Source: CAKZNE01 sp002695025 (lineage in GTDB: Bacteria > Bacteroidota > Bacteroidia > Flavobacteriales > Schleiferiaceae). From it: DNA of 64,000 nucleotides. Positions 32,706-40,147 of this stretch are shown in pieces; the stretch's first letter is position 1, and every line of letters starts with the position of its first letter. Location of the stretch: assembly GCA_913043285.1 (NCBI GenBank), contig CAJWML010000014.1:1-64000 (forward strand). Reading direction: 5' to 3'. Under the pieces are notes generated by a model, which did not search any database, was not told the origin of the DNA, and was given only the letters and a program-made list of their open reading frames with translations. A program made the translations under genes and the position numbers.

Positions 32706-33977
32706 TTAATACTTATACTTGGGCCAGCGGGTTTTTAAAAACTCCCTGGCCCTTTTTTCTTGGGCATTTTCTCCGGGATTGTAAAAGGAAGTGCCGGTAA
32801 TTTCACCCGGTAAAAATTCCTCGTCCACAAAATTACCTTCATAAGCGTGAGCATATTGGTAATCCTTTCCGTATCCCAGTTCTTTCATGAGTTTGGTGGG
32901 TGCGTTGCGGATGTGCAGCGGAACGGGCAGGTCTCCGCTGTTACGTACTTCCGCTATGGCTTTATTGATAGCTTCGTAACTGGCGTTGCTCTTGGGAGAA
33001 GTGGCCAGATATACCACGCATTGCGAAAGTATAATGCGCCCTTCCGGCCAGCCTATTTTCTGAATAGCGTCAAAGGTGGTGTTGGCCAGTAAAAGTGCGT
33101 TTGGGTTAGCCATACCGATGTCTTCCGATGCCAGTATTACCAGGCGTCTGGCAATGAACTTGGGGTCTTCGCCACCTTCTATCATACGCGCCAGCCAGTA
33201 TACTCCGGCATTGGGGTCACTACCTCTGATGGATTTGATGAAGGCAGAGATGATATCGTAATGCTGCTCCCCGTTCTTGTCGTAAAAGGCCGGGCGGTTC
33301 TTTAGTATTTTTTCTACTTCATCATTGGTTATCCTGGTTTCAGTATCCATGTTTCCGGCCACCAGTTCCAGGGTGTTGAGTAGTTTACGGGCGTCACCCC
33401 CAGAGTAGCGGAAAAGGGCCTCTTTTTCAGCCACCACCAGTTTTTTGTCCAGTAACCATTTATCTTCGGCAAGGGCGCGTTGCAGCATTTTATCCAGGTC
33501 CTCTTTACCCAGCGCTTTAAGGGTATATACCTGGCAACGTGACAAAAGGGCGGATATTACCTCAAAACTGGGGTTTTCCGTGGTAGCACCTATTAAGGTT
33601 ACAGTGCCTTTTTCAACTGCTCCCAGCAAACTGTCCTGTTGCGATTTACTAAAACGATGTATCTCATCTATAAAGAGAATGGGTGTCAGGCCCTGTGCAA
33701 ACAGGCCCTGACCTTCAGCTTTCTGGATAACCTCGCGTACTTCTTTCACACCGGAATTAATAGCACTGAGAGTGAAGAAAGGGCGGCCTGAAAATTTGGC
33801 AATCAGTCCTGCCAGGGTGGTTTTTCCCACTCCGGGCGGCCCCCAGAAGATCATGGAAGGAACTATTTTTCGTTCCAGCAGTTTTCTTAGTGAGCCTGCC
33901 TTTCCAACCAGTTCTTCCTGACCGATGAACTCATCGAAGTTTGTAGGTCGCATGCGTTCTGCCAGCGGGATTGCCAT
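32706..33977 (-). CDS. rarA: replication-associated recombination protein A (AAA ATPase)
   Basis: The 423-residue protein matches RarA/MgsA in full length. Walker A is GPPGVGKT (46-53), Walker B LFIDEIHRF (D104, E105), sensor 1 in LIGATTENPSF and the arginine finger region in ALLSRCQVY. The C-terminal MgsA domain (SAFIKSIRGSDPNAGVYWLARM) is present. RarA acts at stalled replication forks with the clamp-loader fold. It diverges from the rhomboid gene with only 47 bp between start codons. No signal of truncation. Confidence 0.96.
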   Translation of the reverse strand: MAIPLAERMRPTNFDEFIGQEELVGKAGSLRKLLERKIVPSMIFWGPPGVGKTTLAGLIAKFSGRPFFTLSAINSGVKEVREVIQKAEGQGLFAQGLTPILFIDEIHRFSKSQQDSLLGAVEKGTVTLIGATTENPSFEVISALLSRCQVYTLKALGKEDLDKMLQRALAEDKWLLDKKLVVAEKEALFRYSGGDARKLLNTLELVAGNMDTETRITNDEVEKILKNRPAFYDKNGEQHYDIISAFIKSIRGSDPNAGVYWLARMIEGGEDPKFIARRLVILASEDIGMANPNALLLANTTFDAIQKIGWPEGRIILSQCVVYLATSPKSNASYEAINKAIAEVRNSGDLPVPLHIRNAPTKLMKELGYGKDYQYAHAYEGNFVDEEFLPGEITGTSFYNPGENAQEKRAREFLKTRWPKYKY

Positions 33978-34024
33978 AGTGCATAGTTTTTGAGAAGGTA
34001 AAAATAGTACATTTAAGAGCGGCT

Positions 34025-34771
34025 ATGAGTTTGATAAGACCAGGAAACAGTTACAATGAAGAGTTTATTCCGGAAGACCGGGGCCTGGGTTTTTTACTGA
34101 AGCCGTTCATTTTTGTAATGATCCTGTGGGTCATCTTCTGGCTTGATTTCCGTTTTGACCTGGAGCTTTTTCACCTGGGTATTTATCCTAAACATTGGCA
34201 AGGTTTGCAGGGAGTGGTCTTTTCACCGGTGATCCACGGCAGCCTGCAGCATCTTACCAACAATACCATACCCATGCTGGTGCTGGGAGCATCTTTGTAT
34301 TATTTCTATCCGCGCGTGGCCAATTTCATTGTGATCGTGTCCTGGGTGATCAGCGGCCTTATTGTATGGTTTATAGGGCGTGAGAGCTATCATATCGGGG
34401 CGTCCAGCCTTATCTATGCGTTGGCAGGGTTTATCTTCCTGAGCGGGATCCTTCGCAAACAGGCCAATTTACTGACCCTTTCGTTACTCGTTGTTTTTCT
34501 TTACGGAAGTCTCGTATGGGGCGTTTTGCCCATTGACGAACAGATCAGTTGGGAAGCACATCTGGCGGGAGCTTTTAGTGGATTTGCCCTGGCCTTCCAT
34601 TTCCGCAAGGTGGGGCCCGCCATAAAGAAAAAGCGCTATAGCTGGGAATTTGAAGAAGAGGACGAAGAAGATGACCTGATCGGGGATGCCTGGAAGGAAT
34701 ACTCCGGTGAACATTCCATAACCTATTTTTATACCACCAAACAGGATAAGAACCATGAAAAGAAGCCTTAG
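34025..34771 (+). CDS. rhomboid-family intramembrane serine protease
   Basis: The 248-residue protein has about six transmembrane segments. Catalytic Ser lies in the motif GASSLIYALAGF, and the partner His in WEAHLAGAFSGF; HLTNNTIPMLVLGA is the conserved helix-2 motif with H and N. A charged C-terminal tail (WEFEEEDEEDDLIGDAWKEY) follows the last helix. Rhomboids cut substrates inside the membrane; the target is unknown. It overlaps the next gene by 17 bp and is followed by an oxidoreductase gene. Confidence 0.93.
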   Translation: MSLIRPGNSYNEEFIPEDRGLGFLLKPFIFVMILWVIFWLDFRFDLELFHLGIYPKHWQGLQGVVFSPVIHGSLQHLTNNTIPMLVLGASLYYFYPRVANFIVIVSWVISGLIVWFIGRESYHIGASSLIYALAGFIFLSGILRKQANLLTLSLLVVFLYGSLVWGVLPIDEQISWEAHLAGAFSGFALAFHFRKVGPAIKKKRYSWEFEEEDEEDDLIGDAWKEYSGEHSITYFYTTKQDKNHEKKP

Positions 34772-35249
34772 CTTCATGATAGTGCTGGTGTGCATGTCTA
34801 CCCTCGTATCGGCACAACAATACCTTTACATTAAAAAGAAGGGGGAGATGCCCGCGGAAAGATTAAGTGTTCATGACGTGATCAAGCTCAGGACTGAGAA
34901 CGGAGATGACTGGATCAAAGGACGTATCCAGGCCATTGCCAAAGAATCCCTCACGCTGAACGATCAGGTGTTTCCTTATCAAAATATTGAAGGCATCCGT
35001 ACCTATAACTCCCTGGTTAAGGTAACCGGCACGGCCATTTGGGGTGCAGGCGTTTTTTTTAGCTCCATAGCCTTTATCAACCGGCTGGCCAATGGTGATG
35101 CCCCCCTTTTGCGTACCGGTCAAATAATATTCGGAACCAGCATGGTGGCCGGGGGAGCCCTGGTTAGCTGGATGGCACGGAGTACGTACCGGACCTCCAA
35201 AGGTTATTATTTTGAAGTGATTGACCTCAATGAAAGCTATGCGCCATGA
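34755..35249 (+). CDS. secreted/membrane hypothetical protein
   Basis: The 164-residue protein begins with a signal peptide (KRSLSFMIVLVCMSTLVSA), then a small beta domain (RLSVHDVIKLRTENGDDWIKGRIQAI, SLTLNDQVFPYQNIEGIRTY), then two hydrophobic helices (TAIWGAGVFFSSIAFI and IIFGTSMVAGGALVSWMA). I recognise no named family. Its start overlaps the rhomboid stop by 17 bp, and its TGA overlaps the ATG of the next gene by 4 bp, so all three are co-translated. Confidence 0.82.
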   Translation: MKRSLSFMIVLVCMSTLVSAQQYLYIKKKGEMPAERLSVHDVIKLRTENGDDWIKGRIQAIAKESLTLNDQVFPYQNIEGIRTYNSLVKVTGTAIWGAGVFFSSIAFINRLANGDAPLLRTGQIIFGTSMVAGGALVSWMARSTYRTSKGYYFEVIDLNESYAP

Positions 35250-35902
35250 GTAAAACGGCAGTGGTGATAGGAGCCACCGGGTTAATTGGTAATGCTTTAC
35301 TGAAGCAACTGTTGGCTGATGAACGTTATGCCCGCATTATAGTACTGGCTCGCAGAAATACTGGCCTTGAAAGTGAAAAGCTGGAAGAATTAACGGGTGA
35401 TCTGCTGGATCAGGATTTCTGGAAATCCATTCCCAGGGTACAGGCAGAAGATGTATTCTGTTGTATAGGGACCACCCGGGCCAAAACCTCGGATATGCAG
35501 GAATACAAGAACATTGATTATGGTATTCCTCTGCAGGCAGCTCACTGGGGCCTTAAAAACGGTCTGCAAAAGTTCGTGGTGATCAGTTCCATTGGAGCTG
35601 ATAAGAACAGTCGCGTCTTTTATACCCGTACCAAAGGACAAATGGAAGAAGCCTTGCGAAAGCTATCCATTCCGCGACTGTATATCTTGAGGCCTTCTGT
35701 ACTGATGGGCCACCGTAACGAATTTCGTTTTGGAGAGGCAGTAGGCAAAATCCTCACCAAAGCATTTAGCTGGTTACTTCCGGGGCGTTATAAAGGTATT
35801 AAAGGACAAACCGTTGCCCAAGCCATGATCATTCTCGCCAACTCTACTTCGGGGCAGGCGGTTTACGAATCCGAAGAGATACGCTCACTGGTTGAGGGCT
35901 GA
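35246..35902 (+). CDS. NAD(P)-binding oxidoreductase (HTATIP2-like SDR)
   Basis: The 218-residue protein has an N-terminal Rossmann motif (VVIGATGLIGNALLKQLL), GDLLD and CCIGTTRAK in the places typical of NAD(P)H-binding atypical short-chain dehydrogenases, the segment FVVISSIGADKNSRVFYTRTKGQMEEAL with the YxxxK-like Tyr-Lys, and LYILRPSVLMG. This matches the HTATIP2/NAD(P)-dependent epimerase-like group. Substrate unknown; cytoplasmic. The 3' end overlaps the convergent DUF308 gene by 40 bp. Confidence 0.92.
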   Translation: MSKTAVVIGATGLIGNALLKQLLADERYARIIVLARRNTGLESEKLEELTGDLLDQDFWKSIPRVQAEDVFCCIGTTRAKTSDMQEYKNIDYGIPLQAAHWGLKNGLQKFVVISSIGADKNSRVFYTRTKGQMEEALRKLSIPRLYILRPSVLMGHRNEFRFGEAVGKILTKAFSWLLPGRYKGIKGQTVAQAMIILANSTSGQAVYESEEIRSLVEG

Positions 35903-36468
35903 TCTGCAGCAGCCTCCTTGCTTTCCTCCGTTTTTTCATGGATGGCTGAAGGCTTATGCCGGAAGCGGAAAGAGTAGTATATGATGAAAATTCCCAACAC
36001 CAGGCTATAGAAACCCACTATATAGTTCATGGTTTCAATACTGTCAAATGGGTTAAAAATGATCAGCCCTCCAAAGATCATACTGATGGCTCCGTTTACA
36101 AGGAAAACCAGCTTGTTGGATTTAGCTCTTATAGCCCCTATGAACTGGACAATGCCCATAATACCAGCCCATCCACCCAAGGTGTAGGTGAATATTTGTA
36201 CAGACGATGTCACATAAACGAGGATCATTATTCCGAGTATAAGCTGTATGATGCCGAGCGTAAAAAGTAAGCCCCAGTTTTTGCCACCTTTGCGTGCAAT
36301 AAGAGCGGCAGCGGCAATGGCCAATCCGAATACCAGAAGAATAAGCCCGAGGAACTGTACCAGATCCTCCAGTTTAAAGTCTTCCAGGAAAAGCGCCAGG
36401 CACCCCAATATCACCAGGAATAAACCCTGCATCGCTGCAATCCACCATTTTTTTCGCAAAGCATTCAT
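35863..36468 (-). CDS. HdeD/DUF308-family membrane protein
   Basis: The 201-residue protein has six hydrophobic segments in three pairs (MQGLFLVILGCLALFL, LGLILLVFGLAIAAAAL, LGIIQLILGIMILVYVTS, GWAGIMGIVQFIGAI, GAISMIFGGLIIFNPF, YSLVLGIFIIYYSF), the pattern of HdeD/DUF308, followed by a polar Ser/Glu-rich tail. HdeD of E. coli is linked to acid resistance; the role of others is not clear. Its 3' end overlaps the oxidoreductase gene on the opposite strand by 40 bp, encoding the tail. Confidence 0.9.
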   Translation of the reverse strand: MNALRKKWWIAAMQGLFLVILGCLALFLEDFKLEDLVQFLGLILLVFGLAIAAAALIARKGGKNWGLLFTLGIIQLILGIMILVYVTSSVQIFTYTLGGWAGIMGIVQFIGAIRAKSNKLVFLVNGAISMIFGGLIIFNPFDSIETMNYIVGFYSLVLGIFIIYYSFRFRHKPSAIHEKTEESKEAAADQPSTSERISSDS

Positions 36469-36509
36469 TATGTTGAGTTTTTAGGAGAACTGAAAAGTAC
36501 TGAAATTGC

Positions 36510-37271
36510 TTAGAACTTTTCGAATACGCCAAGCCCAAAGAGGGCAAAATCATAACGTACGGGATCTTCAGGGTTCATGGCCCTGAGGTTTTGATCCAGT
36601 TCTTCCACTGCCTTCCAATCATTGGCATTTCTTTCTAAAAGTCCAAGCTTCCGGGCTACGCGCCCGGAATGTACGTCCAAAGGGCAGGAGAGAAGTGCCG
36701 GACTTACGAACTTCCACAAACCGAAGTCAATACCATCAGCCGGACGCGCCATCCACCGCAGGAACATATTTAATCGCTTACAGGCCGAATTGGCGAAAGG
36801 GTCTGAAACATGTTTGCGGCTGCGGGGCAAATGCTCCAGTTCAAAAAAAGTATAGCGGAACCGCCCCAGGGCATATTTCATATTTATTTCATCACGCCTC
36901 GGTTCAAAGAGCTTTTCCATTCCACCATGATGACGATATATATTTTGTAACGAGGTAAAAAAGTAGCACACATCATCGTAATTGAAAGTACGGTGCACAA
37001 AGCCTTCAAAGCGTTGCAGATCTTTTGGCTTGTGGTTTAGCACAAAGTCAAAGGGGGCATTATTCATTCCGCTGAGCAGGCGCTCCGCATTACGGATAAT
37101 GGTCGGGCGCTGTCCCCAAGCAATGGTGGCAGCTAAAAATCCGGCAATCTCAATATCCTCCTTTCGGGTAAAGCGATGAGGGATCTGAATAGGATCTGTC
37201 TTTATAAATTGGGGAGAGCAATACTGGGCGTATTTACTTTCCAGAAAATTTTTAAGTTTGGATACCTTCAT
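36510..37271 (-). CDS. TIGR02757 / DUF2400 family protein
   Basis: 253 residues from ATG at 37271. The protein matches TIGR02757: TRKEDIEIAGFLAATIAWGQR, FVHRTFNYDDVCYFFTSL, KRLNMFLRWMARP and the ending DFALFGLGVFEKF. The function is unknown; the helical build resembles helix-hairpin-helix DNA glycosylases (segment RWMARPADGIDFGLW and VARKLGLL). A terminator for the upstream gene ends right at the ATG; an upstream ATG at 37289 falls inside the hairpin and is rejected. How this gene is transcribed is therefore unclear (readthrough or an almost leaderless mRNA). Confidence 0.92.
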   Translation of the reverse strand: MKVSKLKNFLESKYAQYCSPQFIKTDPIQIPHRFTRKEDIEIAGFLAATIAWGQRPTIIRNAERLLSGMNNAPFDFVLNHKPKDLQRFEGFVHRTFNYDDVCYFFTSLQNIYRHHGGMEKLFEPRRDEINMKYALGRFRYTFFELEHLPRSRKHVSDPFANSACKRLNMFLRWMARPADGIDFGLWKFVSPALLSCPLDVHSGRVARKLGLLERNANDWKAVEELDQNLRAMNPEDPVRYDFALFGLGVFEKF

Positions 37272-37301
37272 AAAAAAAGGAGAATTCATAAAATTCTCCT
37301 T
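37272..37301 (-). terminator. intrinsic terminator abutting the TIGR02757 start codon
   Basis: On the minus strand AAGGAGAATT and AATTCTCCTT form a 10-bp stem followed by a run of seven T; the next three bases are the ATG at 37271. It terminates the Cys-rich lipoprotein gene (stop at 37328). Confidence 0.88.
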
Positions 37302-37327
37302 AATAGTAGGTTAAACGCTAAAATTAG

Positions 37328-37855
37328 TTATTCTTCTTCAAACATAGGAGCAGCAATGCTGCCAATGCTGTGTGTTTTAGAGCATTCGTTGTTATTATCA
37401 CAAGCAGAACATCCACAGTCTCCGGGACCGGAGGAGCTGGCACTACAACCGGTGGAACAACTTCCCGTACATGAGCATGATTCTCCCGCCATCAGGTAAT
37501 GATGATTGGTGCCATCATAATCCATAATGTGAGAATAAGATATGTATTTACCGGCATTAGTAAGATCAGTCCTTATAGCATAGCCTTCGCTGAGAGTACC
37601 CAGGGTAAAGCTGCCGTAACTTACGGATCCTTCCAGTTCCAGGGTGTTTTTAATGTAAATTTTAAATTCTTCTTCAGATACACTTACAAAGTTGCCTTCA
37701 TTCATGTAGCCGATTTCATAGGTAGAAAAGATACTGGTCTTTTTTATGTTTTCACGGGAAGAGGAAGTGCCTTTGGAATTTTTAGAGCAGGAGGTAAGGC
37801 TTATAAACAAACATGGTAGCAATAATTTGATGAAAAAAGTAGAATTTAATTTCAT
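37328..37855 (-). CDS. lipoprotein with C-terminal Cys-rich tail
   Basis: The 175-residue protein has a lipoprotein signal with lipid Cys23 (CLFISLTSC). The mature part contains a short beta domain (SYGSFTLGTLSEGYAIRTDLTNAGKYISYSH) and then eight cysteines in 32 residues (127, 129, 133, 137, 147, 149, 152, 158), interspersed with Gly and Ser, ending SIGSIAAPMFEEE. The cluster suggests metal binding or a dense disulfide knot; no family is recognised. A good promoter (37874-37904) and the terminator at 37272-37301 frame it as a single-gene unit. Confidence 0.85.
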   Translation of the reverse strand: MKLNSTFFIKLLLPCLFISLTSCSKNSKGTSSSRENIKKTSIFSTYEIGYMNEGNFVSVSEEEFKIYIKNTLELEGSVSYGSFTLGTLSEGYAIRTDLTNAGKYISYSHIMDYDGTNHHYLMAGESCSCTGSCSTGCSASSSGPGDCGCSACDNNNECSKTHSIGSIAAPMFEEE

Positions 37856-37873
37856 GATTTTTTCTTTAGGAAT

Positions 37874-37904
37874 TAAATATAAATATTATGTATTACCTGG
37901 ACAA
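37874..37904 (-). promoter_or_regulatory. Bacteroidota-type promoter of the Cys-rich lipoprotein
   Basis: On the minus strand TTG (37902-37904) is 20 bp from TATATTTA (37874-37881), one base off TAnnTTTG. It lies 19 bp upstream of the ATG at 37855. Confidence 0.6.
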
Positions 37905-37918
37905 GTATAGTCGGTGTT

Positions 37919-38674
37919 TTATTGATTTTGATTTTTTAGTATGCTTCTCACTTTTTCAAGATCCTCCTCGGTATCCACTGCCAGGGTAGGTATCTCAGTG
38001 ATACCTAATCGGATCTTACCACCGTTTTCCAACCAGCGATTCTGTTCCAGTGATTCAGCCAGTTCCAAAGAGCTTTGTGATAGGTTTGAAAATTCGCGTA
38101 TCGCGTTTTGCGTAAAAGCGTACATCCCAACGTGGCGGTAGAATTGGTGACGGTTTACCCAATCCTCTTTTTCGGAATCACGCACAAATGGAATAACCGA
38201 TCGGCTGAAGTATAATGCATCATTGTTGTGATCCAATACTGCAAAAACCCCGGTATTTTCCTGTAGCTCCTCAGCATTTTTAACCGGAATAACCAGGGAG
38301 GCCATCTCTACATTCTTATTTTCAAAACAACGGCAGATATCTTGGATCTGCTCCGGTGCCAGAAGTGGTTCATCACCTTGTATATTGATCACAATATCCG
38401 GTTGTCCTTTACCACCGGAAATCCATTTTTCCATGGCTTCCAGGCAACGGTTGGTACCGGTATTGTGTTTTCCGGTCATGAGCACCTCTCCACCAAACCT
38501 TAACACTTCATCGTAGATCCGCTGATCATCCGTGGCTACCACAACCTGATCTAAAGCCTGTAAAGCTCTTTCATACACGCGTTGTATCATGGTTTTCCCC
38601 TCAATGTCCTTCAAGGGTTTCCCCTCCAGGCGTGATGAACCGTAGCGGGCCGGTATTATACCAAGTATCTCCAT
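37919..38674 (-). CDS. kdsB: 3-deoxy-manno-octulosonate cytidylyltransferase
   Basis: The 251-residue protein is KdsB: GIIPARYGSSRLEGKPL at the N-terminus (nucleotide-binding with the catalytic Arg and Lys), VVVATDDQRIYD, INIQGDEPLL and FYRHVGMYAFTQNAI. It activates Kdo with CTP to CMP-Kdo for the inner core of lipopolysaccharide, which shows the organism is Gram-negative. Length and all signature motifs are normal. It lies 77 bp downstream of the DJ-1/PfpI gene, with a terminator in between, and so is transcribed separately. Confidence 0.97.
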   Translation of the reverse strand: MEILGIIPARYGSSRLEGKPLKDIEGKTMIQRVYERALQALDQVVVATDDQRIYDEVLRFGGEVLMTGKHNTGTNRCLEAMEKWISGGKGQPDIVINIQGDEPLLAPEQIQDICRCFENKNVEMASLVIPVKNAEELQENTGVFAVLDHNNDALYFSRSVIPFVRDSEKEDWVNRHQFYRHVGMYAFTQNAIREFSNLSQSSLELAESLEQNRWLENGGKIRLGITEIPTLAVDTEEDLEKVRSILKNQNQ

Positions 38675-38696
38675 AAATTCAATTACGGCTCTAAGA

Positions 38697-38726
38697 TAAA
38701 AAAGCCGCTGTGTTCACAGCGGCTTT
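38697..38726 (-). terminator. intrinsic terminator after the DJ-1/PfpI gene
   Basis: AAAGCCGCTGTG and its complement form a 12-bp perfect stem with a 2-nt spacer; on the minus strand it is followed by a run of T. It lies 26 bp past the stop at 38752. Confidence 0.92.
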
Positions 38727-38751
38727 CCATCTCAGTAAAGAGGACTTTAAA

Positions 38752-39312
38752 TTATACGGTCTGTTCTTCGTGCTTGCCTTCACGAAATTCTTCCACCAGT
38801 TTTGCATTAAAAGCCGGTAGGTCTTCCGGGGAGCGGCTGGTAACCAGTCCCTGGTCTACCACCACCTCTTCGTCATACCAGTTTGTACCAGCATTTTGCA
38901 TATCCGTTTTAATGCTACTAAAGGAAGTTGCTTTACGGCCTTTCATCACACCGGCTTCTACCAGCATCCAAGGTCCGTGGCAAATAGCAGCCACCGGCTT
39001 ATGTTGGTCAAAGAAATCACGCACAAATTTTACAGCTTTACCGTTTCTCCTAAGCTTATCAGGGTTAATCACCCCGCCTGGAAGGATCAGGCTGTTGTAA
39101 TCGCTGGCTGAAACCTCATCGATGGTCTTATCCACACCTACTTCAATGTTCCAGTTGCCGTTTTTCCAGCTTTTGATAGAGCCACTTTCCAGGGATACCA
39201 CATGAACGGTGGCACCTTCTTTTTCTACGGCCTCTTTAGGGCTGGTCAATTCATCTTCTTCAAATCCGTCAGTAGCCAATATGGCCACCTTTCTGTCGTC
39301 TAATAGTCCCAT
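38752..39312 (-). CDS. DJ-1/PfpI-family protein (YhbO-like)
   Basis: The 186-residue protein has the type 1 glutamine amidotransferase-like fold of PfpI/YhbO: VAILATDGFEEDELTSPKEAVEKEG, NSLILPGGVINPDKLR, and the nucleophile elbow AAICHGPWMLVEAGVMKGR with Cys in CHGP. The neighbouring Glu (in GFEEDEL) is also conserved. Members are stress proteins reported to act as deglycases, chaperones or peptidases. Cytoplasmic. It precedes kdsB in the reading direction and follows a DUF2383 stress-type gene by 47 bp, all on the minus strand. Confidence 0.93.
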   Translation of the reverse strand: MGLLDDRKVAILATDGFEEDELTSPKEAVEKEGATVHVVSLESGSIKSWKNGNWNIEVGVDKTIDEVSASDYNSLILPGGVINPDKLRRNGKAVKFVRDFFDQHKPVAAICHGPWMLVEAGVMKGRKATSFSSIKTDMQNAGTNWYDEEVVVDQGLVTSRSPEDLPAFNAKLVEEFREGKHEEQTV

Positions 39313-39359
39313 TTTCGTTTTAGGTATTTATATTAATAATCAGTTTTCAATAAAGCAGA

Positions 39360-39800
39360 TCAACTCAAAGCTTCCAGCTTTTGTAATTGCTGCAAGCTGT
39401 TTTTTAAGGAATGTAAATGGTTGGATAATGTTTTCTTGTGGTCGGGCTTCAAAACCAGGTTTTCCACCGCGCTCGTATAATCATTGATCGCGTATTTTTC
39501 ACCGCGTTCACATTCCTTCAAAACGGCCTTATCATCATTAAGCGCCAGTGTTTCCCGAATGTTCATCCATACACGGTGGGCATCTGATTCCATTGAAGAA
39601 CCCTTATTCGGAGCGGTATCCAGATCGGCCAGCATTTCCTTGATATCGTGACCAAAACGGTAGCGCTCATCGGAATTATTCTTGAAAAAAGCCTTCAGCT
39701 TATCATCATGGGTTTGTTCCGAGGCCTGCTCATATCCTTTTTCCGCGTCATAGTTTCTCTTAAGAAGCAGGTTAAGCTGCTTTGCTGCTGTATTTTCCAT
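39360..39800 (-). CDS. PA2169-family four-helix-bundle protein (DUF2383)
   Basis: The 146-residue protein is predicted to be all-helical: LNLLLKRNYDAEKGYEQASEQ, KAFFKNNSDERYRFGHDIKEML, VWMNIRETLALNDDKAVLKECERGE, and a final coiled region (KKTLSNHLHSLKNSLQQLQKLEAL). This matches the PA2169/DUF2383 family, a ferritin-like bundle with conserved Glu/His but no proven activity. Usually linked with stress-response genes; here it sits between the DJ-1/PfpI gene and a DUF7218-like gene. Confidence 0.9.
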   Translation of the reverse strand: MENTAAKQLNLLLKRNYDAEKGYEQASEQTHDDKLKAFFKNNSDERYRFGHDIKEMLADLDTAPNKGSSMESDAHRVWMNIRETLALNDDKAVLKECERGEKYAINDYTSAVENLVLKPDHKKTLSNHLHSLKNSLQQLQKLEALS

Positions 39801-39841
39801 AGTACCTGTTTTAAGTTTTCCTAAAGGTTTATGCCTTGAGT

Positions 39842-40078
39842 TTAGTTAGTGCGCAGCGCGTGGATCAGTTCCTTTTTGTTCATGTTACTGCGTCCCTCTA
39901 TCCCTACTTTTTGGGCCTGCTCGTAAAGCTCTTTTTTGCTGCGTTTTTCGTATTGGGTGCCACCTCCCTGATCGTTTGAATTGGCAATACGGGCGGCTTT
40001 TTCCTTACTCATGCCCTTGTCCTTCAGAGCTTCATATTGCTCTTCATTCTTGATACTGTTCATTTTCTTTCCCGGCAT
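39842..40078 (-). CDS. small Rho_N-like/DUF7218 protein
   Basis: 78 residues from ATG at 40078, selected because the protein starts MPGKKMNSIKNEEQYEALKD; a longer frame from 40234 has poor coding character and would run antisense into the photolyase gene. Features: a KDKGMSKEKAARIANS motif and a C-terminal SAP/Rho_N-like helix pair (SKKELYEQAQKVGIEGRSNMNKKELIHALR) that usually binds nucleic acid. Highly charged and cytoplasmic. It is divergent from the photolyase gene (70 bp between start codons). Confidence 0.85.
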   Translation of the reverse strand: MPGKKMNSIKNEEQYEALKDKGMSKEKAARIANSNDQGGGTQYEKRSKKELYEQAQKVGIEGRSNMNKKELIHALRTN

Positions 40079-40147
40079 AACTACAGTGTTATATAAAAAG
40101 AACAATCGTACCCCTTGCAATTGTTTAGATCCTTCAGAAATCTTACT

